Positions 22,517-31,463 of a stretch of 41,587 bases of DNA are shown piece by piece. The stretch covers positions 1 through 41,587 of the forward strand of contig SVQP01000014.1 of assembly GCA_015065285.1 (NCBI GenBank), given 5' to 3'. How positions within the stretch are numbered: position 1 is the first letter of the stretch; each line of letters opens with the position of its first letter. The stretch is from Oscillospiraceae bacterium (GTDB lineage: Bacteria; Bacillota; Clostridia; Oscillospirales; CAG-272). A program made the translations under genes and the position numbers. The notes beneath the pieces were generated by a model, which worked only from the letters and a program-made list of their open reading frames with translations, was not told the origin of the DNA and did no database searches.

Positions 22517-22981
22517 TTATTTGAGTATCTCTTTCAAAAGCCCCTCGCAGCCGGCTTTTACGTCGGCATAGGTGACATCAAAGCGCCGGGTGTACCACGG
22601 GTCGGCAACGTCGCCACCCTTGGGAGTATAGTCCATCAGCTTACGGATTTTTCCTTTGGTGTCGCCGCCCAGTATGCGGTGCATATTGCGGATATTGGCA
22701 CTGTCCATGCCAATAAACAAATCATATTTGTCGTAATCGGCACTTGTGAGCTGCACGGCGCGCTTGCCCTCGCAAGAGATTCCGTGCCCTGCAAGCTCAG
22801 CCTTGGCAGGCGGATAGACGGGATTTCCCACACCGCCCCAAATCTCCTCGGTGCTGGTAGCGCTTGACGCGATCAGGAATTGATCGGCAATGCCCTTCTC
22901 GGCAACCATTTTTTTGAGCACGAATTCTGCCATGGGGCTGCGGCAGATATTGCCGTGGCAGACAAACATGATGCGCGTCAT
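22517..22981 (-). CDS. Low-molecular-weight protein-tyrosine phosphatase
   Basis: A 154-residue phosphatase of normal length. The P-loop VCHGNICRSPM places nucleophile Cys8 and Arg14 at the N-terminus; the general acid is Asp127 in DPWY. It dephosphorylates tyrosine on proteins and may act on phosphotyrosine-regulated enzymes; no tyrosine kinase or capsule gene is nearby. GGAGG lies before the ATG. It is the first gene of the phosphatase-nitroreductase-DUF5722 unit. Confidence 0.95.
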   Translation of the reverse strand: MTRIMFVCHGNICRSPMAEFVLKKMVAEKGIADQFLIASSATSTEEIWGGVGNPVYPPAKAELAGHGISCEGKRAVQLTSADYDKYDLFIGMDSANIRNMHRILGGDTKGKIRKLMDYTPKGGDVADPWYTRRFDVTYADVKAGCEGLLKEILK

Positions 22982-23007
22982 AAGCTCACCTCCGATCCGT
23001 TTTCTAT

Positions 23008-23036
23008 ATTATACCACGCCTTGGCAGTCAAATCAA
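23008..23036 (-). promoter_or_regulatory. Promoter of the phosphatase-nitroreductase-DUF5722 unit
   Basis: On the minus strand TTGATT (23031-23036), 17-nt spacer and TATAAT (23008-23013) with TGG before it. Confidence 0.75.
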
Positions 23037-23046
23037 GGAAAATAAC

Positions 23047-23075
23047 AAAAAACGGCACGGTGTTTCCATGCCGTT
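23047..23075 (-). terminator. Terminator of the DUF512-der-obg-ppa operon
   Basis: A 10-bp stem, 23051-23060 with 23066-23075 (one G-T pair), and on the minus strand a T6 tail. It lies 9 bp past the ppa stop. Confidence 0.88.
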
Positions 23076-23084
23076 TTCAAAGAT

Positions 23085-23636
23085 TTACCTATGCCCTGCG
23101 AAATCGCCTCTGGCTTCCATCATGTTATACTGGTCAATCGACTCTTGAATGATGCGCTTTGCATCCTCAGCGCTGTGCAGCTGCTCAACCGCTGTCTGCT
23201 TGTTCTCAAGCTGCTTATAGACTGTGAAGAAATGCATGATTTCATCAAAGACGTGTCTGGGCAGCTCGGAGAGCGACTTGACGTCACGGTAAGTGGGATC
23301 GTTACAAGGCAGCGCGATGATCTTATCGTCCAGCTTGCCGCCATCGATCATGCGCACCACGCCAATGGGATAGACGTCCACCAGCGTCATGGGATAGATG
23401 GGCTCGTCACACAGCACCAGCACGTCCAACGGGTCTCCGTCGTCCGCAAAGGTGCGCGGGATAAAGCCGTAGTTTGCGGGATAGTGGGTTGCGGTGTACA
23501 AAATGCGGTCAAGGCGGCAGATACCCGTCTTTTTATCCATTTCGTATTTGCATTTGCTTCCCTTGGGGATCTCGATAACGCCCGTAAACTTTTCGGGTGT
23601 GATCTCTGCAGGGTCAATATCATGCCAGATATTCAT
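23085..23636 (-). CDS. ppa: Inorganic pyrophosphatase (family I)
   Basis: A 183-residue soluble enzyme that hydrolyses pyrophosphate and pulls biosynthetic reactions forward. Family I motifs are intact: EIPKGSKCKYE (22-32), YGFIPRTFADDGDPLDVLV with the metal-binding aspartates (56-74), and DGGKLDDKIIA (99-109). AAGGAGG precedes the ATG. It follows obg by 35 nt, with a short ATTGG tandem triplication in the gap, and ends the operon. Confidence 0.96.
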   Translation of the reverse strand: MNIWHDIDPAEITPEKFTGVIEIPKGSKCKYEMDKKTGICRLDRILYTATHYPANYGFIPRTFADDGDPLDVLVLCDEPIYPMTLVDVYPIGVVRMIDGGKLDDKIIALPCNDPTYRDVKSLSELPRHVFDEIMHFFTVYKQLENKQTAVEQLHSAEDAKRIIQESIDQYNMMEARGDFAGHR

Positions 23637-23671
23637 ATATACCCTCCTTATTGGATTGGATTGGATTGTGA

Positions 23672-24952
23672 TTATTTCACGTATTCAAATTCAAAGTCGT
23701 AGATGCTGACAGTATCACCGTCGCGGCAGCCCTTTTGCTCCAGTGCCTCAAAGACTCCGCTCTTTTGCAGCACCTTCTGGAAGTAGTTGAGCGACTCATA
23801 GTCGCTGAAATTGATGGTGCCCATCAGATTGAACAGCCACTCGCCCTCAACATAGTAGGTGCCGTGATCAAAGGTGATGGTGGTCTCCTTACCACCGCCC
23901 ACGTATGCATCCTCCTCTGCGTACTCTGCTGCATAAACGGTCATGGGAGGCAGCTCAGAGAGGCGATCCGCCACGCGGCGAATCATTTCAGGCAAGCCCT
24001 GACCGGTAGCGGCAGACACGTACATAAGCTCCCAGCCGTTCTGCTTGACAAATGCCTCGAACGCGGGCACGTCCACCTGCTCGGGATCCAGTACGTCCAC
24101 CTTATTGGCTACAATGATCTGCGGACGGGTTGCAAGCTCGGGAGAATATCTCTCAAGCTCGGTGTTAATGGTTTTGATATCCTCAATGGGATCTCTGTAT
24201 TCTACAGACGCAACGTCCACCACGTGCAAAAGCAATCTGCAGCGGTCTACGTGGCGAAGGAATGCGTGTCCAAGACCTGCACCGTCAGCCGCGCCCTCGA
24301 TCAGACCGGGGATATCGGCAGCCACAAAGCCGCTCTCACCGCCCGTACTGACCACACCAAGATTGGGAGAGAGCGTGGTAAAGTGATAGTCCGCAATCTT
24401 GGGCTTTGCAGAGCTGATGCGTGCGAGAATGGACGACTTGCCCACGCTGGGATAGCCGATCAGACCCACGTCTGCCAGCATTTTGAGCTCCAGCAGCACT
24501 TCTTTTTCCTGACCGCGCGTACCGTTCTTGGCAAACAGCGGCACTTGTCTTGTAGGAGTAGCAAAGTGCTTATTGCCCCAGCCGCCCTTACCGCCACGGC
24601 AGCAGACAAAGTCCGCACCGTCGTTCTCGGTCATATCGTGGATAATTTTGCCCGTTTCCGCATCCTTAATCAGCGTTCCGGGAGGTACCAGCACAACAGC
24701 GTCCGCACCGGTTGCACCGTGGCACTTTGCGCCCTTGCCGTCTCCACCGCGCTCGGCAATAAACTTGCGCTGATAGCGGAATGCAAGCAATGTATTTGCA
24801 CCGGGATCTACGCGGAAGACCACGTTGCCGCCCTTGCCACCGTCACCGCCGTCGGGTCCGCCTGCGGCTACGTATTTTTCTCGGCGGAAGGATACGGCGC
24901 CGTTGCCGCCATCCCCTGCGCGAAGGTATACTTTTACGTTATCAATAAACAT
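23672..24952 (-). CDS. obgE: Obg family GTPase
   Basis: A 426-residue essential GTPase involved in 50S ribosome maturation and stress control. The glycine-rich Obg domain (1-158) is followed by the G domain with GYPSVGKS (P-loop, near 166), FTTLSPNLGV (switch I), DIPGLIEGA (switch II) and NKVDVLD. A C-terminal OCT domain (about 345-426) is present, as in Firmicute Obg. AAAGGA lies before the ATG. It sits between der and ppa, with 18 nt to der. Confidence 0.97.
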   Translation of the reverse strand: MFIDNVKVYLRAGDGGNGAVSFRREKYVAAGGPDGGDGGKGGNVVFRVDPGANTLLAFRYQRKFIAERGGDGKGAKCHGATGADAVVLVPPGTLIKDAETGKIIHDMTENDGADFVCCRGGKGGWGNKHFATPTRQVPLFAKNGTRGQEKEVLLELKMLADVGLIGYPSVGKSSILARISSAKPKIADYHFTTLSPNLGVVSTGGESGFVAADIPGLIEGAADGAGLGHAFLRHVDRCRLLLHVVDVASVEYRDPIEDIKTINTELERYSPELATRPQIIVANKVDVLDPEQVDVPAFEAFVKQNGWELMYVSAATGQGLPEMIRRVADRLSELPPMTVYAAEYAEEDAYVGGGKETTITFDHGTYYVEGEWLFNLMGTINFSDYESLNYFQKVLQKSGVFEALEQKGCRDGDTVSIYDFEFEYVK

Positions 24953-24970
24953 GGTAAAATCCTTTCAAAA

Positions 24971-26302
24971 TCAGACCTTATCGTCACCCTTCTGACGAAT
25001 GATCAGCTTAATGGGCGTGCCGCGGAAGCCAAAGGTATCACGCAGGCAGTTCTCCAGATATCTCTGATAAGAGTAGTGGAACAGCTCGATATTGTTACAG
25101 AAAATGACAAATGTGGGAGGCGCGACGCTGATCTGGGTCATATAGTAGATCTTAAGTCTTCTGCCCTTATCTGTGGGAGGCTGGGTGCGCATGGTAGCCT
25201 CGGCAAGCACGTCGTTGAGCATGCCGGTGGAAATGCGCGTATTTGCCTGGTTGTGTACGTAATTGATATGCTCGTAGATGTTGGGAATGCGCTGCCCTGT
25301 CTTGGCAGACACGAACAGAATGGGCGCGTAAGGCATATACGCAAGCGCCACACGGATCTTTTCCGTATACTGCTTGACCGTATTGTTATCCTTTTCAATG
25401 GCATCCCATTTATTGACCACGATGATGGTTGCCTTGCCTGCCTCGTGTGCAATGCCCGCAATTTTTTCATCCTGCTCGGTAATGCCGGTTACGGCATCGA
25501 TCAAAAGCAAGCAAACGTCCGCACGCTCCACTGCCATGTGTGCGCGCAGCACGCTGTATTTTTCGATCTTATCGTCAATCTTAGCCTGACGGCGAATGCC
25601 TGCCGTATCAATAAAGGTGAATTTGCCCTGCTCGTTTTCCACGCGGGTATCCACTGCGTCACGCGTGGTACCTGCGATATCCGAAACGATCATTCTCTCC
25701 TGACCGATAAAGCGATTGATGATGGAGGATTTGCCCGCGTTGGGCTTTCCGATCACGGCTACCTTAATGGTATCGTCCTCTTGCTCGGAATCATCCCACT
25801 CGCCAAGGGATTCCAGACACGCGTCCAAAAGGTCACCCGAGCCTGTACCGTGAATAGACGAAACCGCAATGGGATCGCACGCAAAGCCCAGCTCATAGAA
25901 TTCATAAAATTCAAACGGCAGGTCACCAATACGGTCGCACTTGTTGATACAAGGCACGATCGGCTTGCCGCTACGCTTGAGCATCACCGCAATGTCGCGG
26001 TCGTTGGCGGTCAAACCCGTGCGCACGTCGCACATGAATACGATCACGTCCGCATCGTCAATAGCGATCTGCGCCTGCTCTTTCATCTGGGAAAGAATGA
26101 CGTCACCCGTCTTGGGCTCAATACCGCCCGTATCAATCACAGCAAGCTTTTTGCCTCTCCATTCGGTCTCTCCGTAAATACGGTCACGGGTTACACCGGG
26201 AACGTCCTCTACGATAGAGCGACGCTCACCGATCAATTTATTGAACAGGGTCGATTTACCCACATTGGGGCGACCCACGATTGCGATAACAGGTTTTGCC
26301 AT
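24971..26302 (-). CDS. der: Ribosome biogenesis GTPase Der (EngA)
   Basis: A 443-residue protein with the two tandem G domains unique to Der: GRPNVGKS (10-17) and GKPNAGKS (about 184-191), each with DTGG/DTAG switch II and NKCD/NKWD motifs, then a C-terminal KH-like domain (about 355-443). Essential for 50S assembly. AAGGAG precedes the ATG. It is 14 nt downstream of the DUF512 gene, a pairing often seen in Firmicutes. Confidence 0.97.
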   Translation of the reverse strand: MAKPVIAIVGRPNVGKSTLFNKLIGERRSIVEDVPGVTRDRIYGETEWRGKKLAVIDTGGIEPKTGDVILSQMKEQAQIAIDDADVIVFMCDVRTGLTANDRDIAVMLKRSGKPIVPCINKCDRIGDLPFEFYEFYELGFACDPIAVSSIHGTGSGDLLDACLESLGEWDDSEQEDDTIKVAVIGKPNAGKSSIINRFIGQERMIVSDIAGTTRDAVDTRVENEQGKFTFIDTAGIRRQAKIDDKIEKYSVLRAHMAVERADVCLLLIDAVTGITEQDEKIAGIAHEAGKATIIVVNKWDAIEKDNNTVKQYTEKIRVALAYMPYAPILFVSAKTGQRIPNIYEHINYVHNQANTRISTGMLNDVLAEATMRTQPPTDKGRRLKIYYMTQISVAPPTFVIFCNNIELFHYSYQRYLENCLRDTFGFRGTPIKLIIRQKGDDKV

Positions 26303-26316
26303 ATATCAAAATCTCC

Positions 26317-27639
26317 TTAATTACAAAGTTTTACGCCAAGCACCGACTCGATAAAGCCGACGCCATCATTGGCAGAGGGGCAAACGGGAACGCCAAGTGC
26401 CTCTGAAAGCTGATCGACCGTCATATCGTCAAGCAACGTGTCCTCCCCTGCGCGCAACGTGTTCTCGGGGATCAAAAGACAATCACCAAGATCCTTGCCC
26501 GCAAGCTGGGCGACAATATCCTGCCCTGTCAGAAGTCCTGCAACCGTAATGCTCTCTCCAAAAAAGTGATTGGTGATGCTGTATACGCTGACCTGCAAGC
26601 CCTCAAATGTCTGCTCTAGCTTTGCACTCAGCTCACAGATGGTTGGGTATGCAGCCACACCGGTTGCTATGCTGACGCGTCTTGGAGAGACAAAGCTCTC
26701 TTTGTATTCATCTGCAAAATCAAGCTCGGTGGCAACCTCTGCGCAAAGCGATGTGATCATGCCGACACCGTTCTCGATCTGATCATAATCTCCGTAGTAT
26801 TCCTCACCCGGCAGCGGCAAGCCCGCCTTGAGATAAAGCTCGTCCGCGCAGCAGAAGATGCGCGTGCCGTACTTTTCCATGCACGCATCCCCCACGCGGT
26901 TGACCTGCGCAATGATACGCGCACACTCCTCGGGGGTATAGGGGGTCAGCTCATACAGCTTTTCGCGATAGCGCGTCAAGCCTGCGGGTACGACCGAAAC
27001 GCTGGACATTGCGGGATACAGTGCCTGCAGATCAGCCAGCGTGCGATCAAGCTCCTCGCCATCGTTAATGCCGCGGCACAGCACGATCTGTCCGCATAAC
27101 GTAATGCCCGCATCGGCAAGCCTTTTCATATAGGAAAGCACCTCTCCTGCGCGCTTGTTATGCAGCATAAAGCAGCGCAGCTCGGGATTGGTGGTGTGCA
27201 CCGAAATATTGACGGGGCTGATGTGCATTTCAATGATGCGGTCAATATCCCGATCATACATATTGGTCAGCGTGATATAGTTGCCGTGCAAAAAGGACAG
27301 ACGGGAGTCATCATCCTTGAAATACAAGGTCTCTCTCATGCCCTTTGGCAGCTGGTCGATAAAGCAGAAAATGCATTTGTTCTCGCATCTCTGCTTTTGG
27401 TCCATCAGCGGTGTTTCAAAATCCAGCCCGATATCATCATATTCCTGCTTATGAATGGTGACGTGCATCAGCTCCGGTCCTCTGTGCAGCTGCAGCACAA
27501 CGGTACGGTTTGCAAGATGAAAACGGTAGTCCAGCACGTCACGGATCTCTCGGTCATTGATCGAAAGCAGCACGTCGCCTACCTTGATTCCGTGCTTTTC
27601 TGCACGGCTTCCCTTATCCACGCCCGTGATAGTAACCAT
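26317..27639 (-). CDS. DUF512/PDZ radical SAM protein
   Basis: A 440-residue protein with a PDZ-like N-terminus (VDKGSRAEKHGIKVGDVLLSIN), a radical SAM core and a C-terminal DUF512 region. The cluster motif appears as CENKCIFCF with the CxxxCxxC spacing. The function of this conserved Firmicute family is unknown. The frame could start further upstream, but AAAGGAGG lies just before two near-adjacent ATGs; the second (27637-27639) has the better 7-8 nt spacing. It is first of the operon with der, obg and ppa, so it may be linked to ribosome or translation functions (inference). Confidence 0.9.
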   Translation of the reverse strand: MVTITGVDKGSRAEKHGIKVGDVLLSINDREIRDVLDYRFHLANRTVVLQLHRGPELMHVTIHKQEYDDIGLDFETPLMDQKQRCENKCIFCFIDQLPKGMRETLYFKDDDSRLSFLHGNYITLTNMYDRDIDRIIEMHISPVNISVHTTNPELRCFMLHNKRAGEVLSYMKRLADAGITLCGQIVLCRGINDGEELDRTLADLQALYPAMSSVSVVPAGLTRYREKLYELTPYTPEECARIIAQVNRVGDACMEKYGTRIFCCADELYLKAGLPLPGEEYYGDYDQIENGVGMITSLCAEVATELDFADEYKESFVSPRRVSIATGVAAYPTICELSAKLEQTFEGLQVSVYSITNHFFGESITVAGLLTGQDIVAQLAGKDLGDCLLIPENTLRAGEDTLLDDMTVDQLSEALGVPVCPSANDGVGFIESVLGVKLCN

Positions 27640-27681
27640 TCTCATCCCTCCTTTGGGCATAGTTATAGATTTTAACATAGT

Positions 27682-27710
27682 ATTATAACACATAAATGCG
27701 CGAATGTCAA
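27682..27710 (-). promoter_or_regulatory. Promoter of the DUF512-der-obg-ppa operon
   Basis: On the minus strand TTGACA (27705-27710), 17-nt spacer, TATAAT (27682-27687): full consensus. Confidence 0.9.
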
Positions 27711-27805
27711 ATGTTTTCGTGCAAAAACACGCATGAAAGTTTTTACGCTGCTTTTTGAAAAAAGCGCTGCAAAAGCTTTTGTCCCGGGGATCCGTTGGGC
27801 AAAAA

Positions 27806-27831
27806 AGGACAGAGACACGCGTCTCTGCCCT
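27806..27831 (-). terminator. Terminator of the Na+-pump decarboxylase operon
   Basis: An 11-bp stem with one mismatch, 27806-27816 with 27821-27831, and on the minus strand a run of T. It lies 10 bp past the oadA stop. Confidence 0.88.
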
Positions 27832-27841
27832 TTTTATTCAG

Positions 27842-29239
27842 TTACACAGTATGAATGCCGCTCTTTGCGTCAGCGTTTGCGTCCACACCGTACTTTTGGT
27901 TCTTTCTGTACTCAAAGAACTTGAGCGCGATCTGCTCAAACAGCGCAAAGGACAGCACGTCCTCATCCTGCTCAACAAGTCCGGCGGGAATGCGCGCACG
28001 AATTGCCTCCAGCTCGGGAGCAAGATCGTCTGCGGGACGGTAGGTGATGCGCTGTGCGTCGCCTACGATGCGCTTTGCGAATGCGGGGTCGATCTCCATG
28101 GGAGTCTTGCCGTACTTGCCAAGCACGATATCCTTGAATTCCTTGGTCACGGTCTTGTAGCGCTCGCCCATGATCACGTTATACACCGCCTGCGTGCCCA
28201 CGATCTGAGACGAGGGGGTAACCAAGGGAGGATAGCCCACGTCAGCTCTGACGCGCGGAACCTCCTCCAGCACCTCGGTCAGCTGTTGCGATCTGCCTGC
28301 ATCGGCAAGCTGCTTCATCAGATTGGAAAGCATGCCGCCCGGCACCTGATAAAGCAGTGCATTGACGTCAACTGCCAGTGCCTTGGGATTGAGCTGGCCG
28401 GATGCCAGATACTTTTCGCGCAAGGGTGCAAAGTGCTTGGAGATCTTATTGAGCTCGGCAAGATCCAAGCCCGTATCGTAAGGTGTTCCCTGCATGGCTG
28501 CCACAAACGCCTCTGTGGGAGGCTGAGAGGTACCCATTGCCATAGGCGAGATCGCGGTATCCACAATATCCACGCCTGCCTCGGCTGCCTTGAGTAGCGT
28601 CATGGATGCAAGACCTGCGGTATAGTGCGTATGCAGCTGCACGGGCAAGGAGGTGCTGGCTTTGAGCGTTTTGACAAGCTCATAAGCATCATAGGGTTTG
28701 AGCAAGCCTGCCATATCCTTGATGCAGATCGAATCTGCGCCCATTTCCTCCAGCTGCTTTGCATACTTGGCATAGTACTCCATGGTATACACGGGACCGG
28801 TGGTATAGCTGAAGGCTGCCTGCACGTGTCCGCCCTCGCGCTTGGTTGCATCAATGGCGGTCTTTAAGTTACGGGGATCGTTGAGTGCATCGAAAATACG
28901 GATGATATCAATACCGTTGGCAATGCACTTTTGTACAAAGTATGCAACCACGTCATCCGAATAGTGGCGATATCCCAGAATGTTCTGTCCGCGGAACAGC
29001 ATCTGCAGCTTGGTATTCTTGACGTGCGCGCGGATGGTGCGCAGTCTTTCCCAAGGATCTTCGTTGAGGTAGCGCATGCAAGCATCAAAGGTTGCACCGC
29101 CCCATGCTTCCAAAGAGTGGTAGCCCACTTTATCCATCTGCTCCAGAATGGGAAGCATTTCCTCGGTGGTCATTCTGGTAGCGATCAGTGACTGGTGAGA
29201 GTCACGCAATACTGTCTCTGTAATTTTGAGTTGTGCCAT
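27842..29239 (-). CDS. oadA: Oxaloacetate decarboxylase alpha-type carboxyltransferase (5S type)
   Basis: A 465-residue biotin-dependent carboxyltransferase that takes CO2 from oxaloacetate (or moves it to pyruvate). The metal and active sites are visible: LRDSHQSL with Asp13, IKDMAG with Lys174 and LHTHYTAG with His203 and His205. It lacks the C-terminal biotin domain of fused OadA (about 590 residues); the biotin carrier is a separate gene in the same operon. The region after about 300 is the conserved PYC_OADA tail. AAAGGGA precedes the ATG. It is last in the five-gene unit, 16 nt after oadB. It could equally be the 5S subunit of a transcarboxylase. Confidence 0.93.
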   Translation of the reverse strand: MAQLKITETVLRDSHQSLIATRMTTEEMLPILEQMDKVGYHSLEAWGGATFDACMRYLNEDPWERLRTIRAHVKNTKLQMLFRGQNILGYRHYSDDVVAYFVQKCIANGIDIIRIFDALNDPRNLKTAIDATKREGGHVQAAFSYTTGPVYTMEYYAKYAKQLEEMGADSICIKDMAGLLKPYDAYELVKTLKASTSLPVQLHTHYTAGLASMTLLKAAEAGVDIVDTAISPMAMGTSQPPTEAFVAAMQGTPYDTGLDLAELNKISKHFAPLREKYLASGQLNPKALAVDVNALLYQVPGGMLSNLMKQLADAGRSQQLTEVLEEVPRVRADVGYPPLVTPSSQIVGTQAVYNVIMGERYKTVTKEFKDIVLGKYGKTPMEIDPAFAKRIVGDAQRITYRPADDLAPELEAIRARIPAGLVEQDEDVLSFALFEQIALKFFEYRKNQKYGVDANADAKSGIHTV

Positions 29240-29255
29240 GATTCAATTCCCTTTC

Positions 29256-30488
29256 TTAGCCAAACATAGAGAGGAACACGCCTGCCGCAACTGCAGAGCC
29301 GATAACGCCTGCAACGTTGGGACCCATTGCGTGCATGAGAAGGAAGTTGGAGGGATCAGCCTTCTGGCCCTCCATCTGAGCAACACGCGCTGCCATAGGT
29401 ACTGCGGAAACGCCTGCAGAGCCAATGAGCGGATTGATCTTGCCGCCCGTGATCCAGTTCATGATCTTTGCGGTCAAGAGTCCGCCTACGGTGGAAATGC
29501 AGAATGCAACCAGACCGCAGACAATGATCAGCAGTGTTTCAAAACGCAAAAAGCTTGCCGCACTTGCTGTCGCACCTACGCTGATGCCAAGGAATACCGT
29601 GACGATATTCATCAGCTCGTTCTGCACCGTTTTGGAAAGGCGCTCGGTCACACCGCACACGTTGAGCAAATTACCGAACATCAGGCAGCCGATCAGGGTC
29701 AGTGCATCCGGCACGACCATACCGACAACCACGGTAACAACGATCGGGAACAGAATCTTTTCCAGCTGCGAAACCTTTCGCAGGTTGGTCATCTTGATCT
29801 GACGCTCCTTCTTTGTGGTCAAAAGACGCATGAAGGGCGGCTGGATCATGGGGATCAGTGCCATATAGCTATATGCCGCGATGGCAATGGCGCCAAGCAG
29901 CGAAGGAGCCAGCTCCTTGGTGACCGTGATTGCCGTAGGGCCATCCGCACCGCCGATGATACCGATGGCTGCGGCTGCCTCAAGCCCGAACATGCCGGAA
30001 AGCAGTGCTGCCGAGAATGCAACGAATACACCCAGCTGTGCGCCCGCACCGATCAAGAGGCTCTTGGGGTTTGCAATCAAAGGAGTAAAATCGGTCATCG
30101 CACCGATGCCGATAAAGATCAGACAGGGGTAAATACCCAGCTTTACGCCAAGGTACAAAAGGTCGAGCAGACCGCCATGATACAGCACATCCATGTAATC
30201 CACGGTTTCTCCGATAAAGAAATCCAGATGGAACATGCCGGCGCCCGGCAGGTTGGTCAGCAGCATGCCGATTGCAATGGGCAAAAGCAGCAAGGGCTCA
30301 AACTTTTTACCAATGGCAAGGTAGATCAGAACAAACGAGACCAGCAGCATGACAACGGTCTGCCAGCAGCTCCAGTCAAATGCCCACGCCCGGTCTGCAA
30401 GTGTGAACAAAACATCATCCTCTGCTACCTTGAAAAACAGCTTCCAGATACCCGTGCCTGTCAGAAAATCTAACAAACTGTCAAGCAT
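29256..30488 (-). CDS. oadB: Na+-translocating decarboxylase beta subunit
   Basis: A 410-residue very hydrophobic membrane protein with about nine TM segments. It decarboxylates carboxybiotin and pumps sodium ions outward. Family motifs include [30 protein letters not shown] (near 212) and GTSAG-like [14 protein letters not shown] near the C-terminus. Length is normal. It is shared by oxaloacetate, methylmalonyl-CoA and glutaconyl-CoA decarboxylases, so it does not fix the substrate. It lies 19 nt after the biotin carrier gene. Confidence 0.95.
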   Translation of the reverse strand: MLDSLLDFLTGTGIWKLFFKVAEDDVLFTLADRAWAFDWSCWQTVVMLLVSFVLIYLAIGKKFEPLLLLPIAIGMLLTNLPGAGMFHLDFFIGETVDYMDVLYHGGLLDLLYLGVKLGIYPCLIFIGIGAMTDFTPLIANPKSLLIGAGAQLGVFVAFSAALLSGMFGLEAAAAIGIIGGADGPTAITVTKELAPSLLGAIAIAAYSYMALIPMIQPPFMRLLTTKKERQIKMTNLRKVSQLEKILFPIVVTVVVGMVVPDALTLIGCLMFGNLLNVCGVTERLSKTVQNELMNIVTVFLGISVGATASAASFLRFETLLIIVCGLVAFCISTVGGLLTAKIMNWITGGKINPLIGSAGVSAVPMAARVAQMEGQKADPSNFLLMHAMGPNVAGVIGSAVAAGVFLSMFG

Positions 30489-30507
30489 AATAACGTTCCT
30501 TTCGGGT

Positions 30508-30879
30508 TTAGTTCATGGTGATCAGAACCTGATCTGCGGTGACGGATGCGCCCTGCGCAACCTCAACGGATGCAATGGTGCCATCCTGACCTGCGAAAAT
30601 CTCGTTTTCCATCTTCATAGCCTCAAGTACTGCCACAACAGTGTCCTTGCCAACCTTATCGCCAACCTTGACGTTGACCTTGAGAATATTGCCGGGCATG
30701 GGAGACTTGATCTGTACCGCGCCCTGCGCACCGCTTGCCTTGGGTGCTGCGGGTGCTGCCTTGGGGGCTGCCTTGGGTGCAGGTGCTGCTGCGGGTGCTG
30801 CGGGGGCTGCGCCCTCGGTGACCTCTTCTACAACTACGTCATATGCCGTTCCGTTTACGGTTACTGTAAATCTTTTCAT
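30508..30879 (-). CDS. Biotin carboxyl carrier protein
   Basis: A 123-residue protein. A short N-terminal strand pair is joined by an Ala/Pro/Lys-rich flexible linker (about 24-52) to a C-terminal biotinyl domain. The biotin attachment site is Lys89 in EAMKME. It shuttles CO2 as carboxybiotin between the carboxyltransferases and the membrane beta subunit. A linker of this kind is typical of decarboxylase and transcarboxylase carriers (1.3S). It lies between the gamma and beta subunit genes. Confidence 0.95.
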   Translation of the reverse strand: MKRFTVTVNGTAYDVVVEEVTEGAAPAAPAAAPAPKAAPKAAPAAPKASGAQGAVQIKSPMPGNILKVNVKVGDKVGKDTVVAVLEAMKMENEIFAGQDGTIASVEVAQGASVTADQVLITMN

Positions 30880-30900
30880 GTTTATGTACCAAACCCTTTC

Positions 30901-31449
30901 TCAGTTATCTTTGTTCCATGCGCCGCCCTTACGTTTGAAGGAAACAACGCGAAATCCGCTTGCAAATTGATCTTTGTATTCTTCGCCCTCAAGCACGGCT
31001 GCTATGGCAGCTGTGATGGCTGCAACAATCTCGCCCTCATCCCGGGTGGGTGCTGTGGGCACAGCAGGCTCTTCTTGCACGGGGGCTGCTGCCTGTGCTG
31101 CGGCTGCGAGCTTTTTCTTTTTGGCAGCTCTTTTTTCGGGGATATCGTGCAAGAACACCTTAAAGATGGCAAGCACGCCCCAAAGCAGTGCCAGCACAGC
31201 AAAAATCATGAGCATACCCTGCAGGGTAACCTTGATTGCCCATTCAATTCTCAGAGGTGAAAAAATACCGCCAAGCTCTTCTTCGGTGGGATTCTTGTTG
31301 CCGCTCTCGGTTTGCTCTGCCTCTTGCGTTTCGGCAGCGCTGACCTCGGCATCCGCCTCGGTTGCGCTAACCCCGATCATGCACGCGCCAAGCGTCAGGG
31401 CAAGCACCGACAAAAGCAGCAAAAGCCTTGTCCAAATCGTTTTCTTCAT
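30901..31449 (-). CDS. Decarboxylase gamma-type subunit (OadG-like)
   Basis: A 182-residue membrane protein. An N-terminal signal/TM segment (about 8-28), a Glu-rich stretch, a TM helix (about 75-99) and an Ala/Lys-rich cytoplasmic part follow. The C-terminus has GEIVAAITAAIAAVLEG and VVSFKRKGGAWNK, typical of the OadG/MmdD group that assembles the pump complex. Family identity rests mostly on hydropathy, operon position and this C-terminal signature. It is 14 nt after the mmdA-like gene. Confidence 0.82.
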   Translation of the reverse strand: MKKTIWTRLLLLLSVLALTLGACMIGVSATEADAEVSAAETQEAEQTESGNKNPTEEELGGIFSPLRIEWAIKVTLQGMLMIFAVLALLWGVLAIFKVFLHDIPEKRAAKKKKLAAAAQAAAPVQEEPAVPTAPTRDEGEIVAAITAAIAAVLEGEEYKDQFASGFRVVSFKRKGGAWNKDN

Positions 31450-31463
31450 AAACGCCTCCCCAT

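Noticed and set aside
23735-26320. An 861-codon plus-strand open frame opposite der and obg
   Set aside because: Der and Obg motifs are complete on the minus strand; the opposite frame has no start signals or known motifs.
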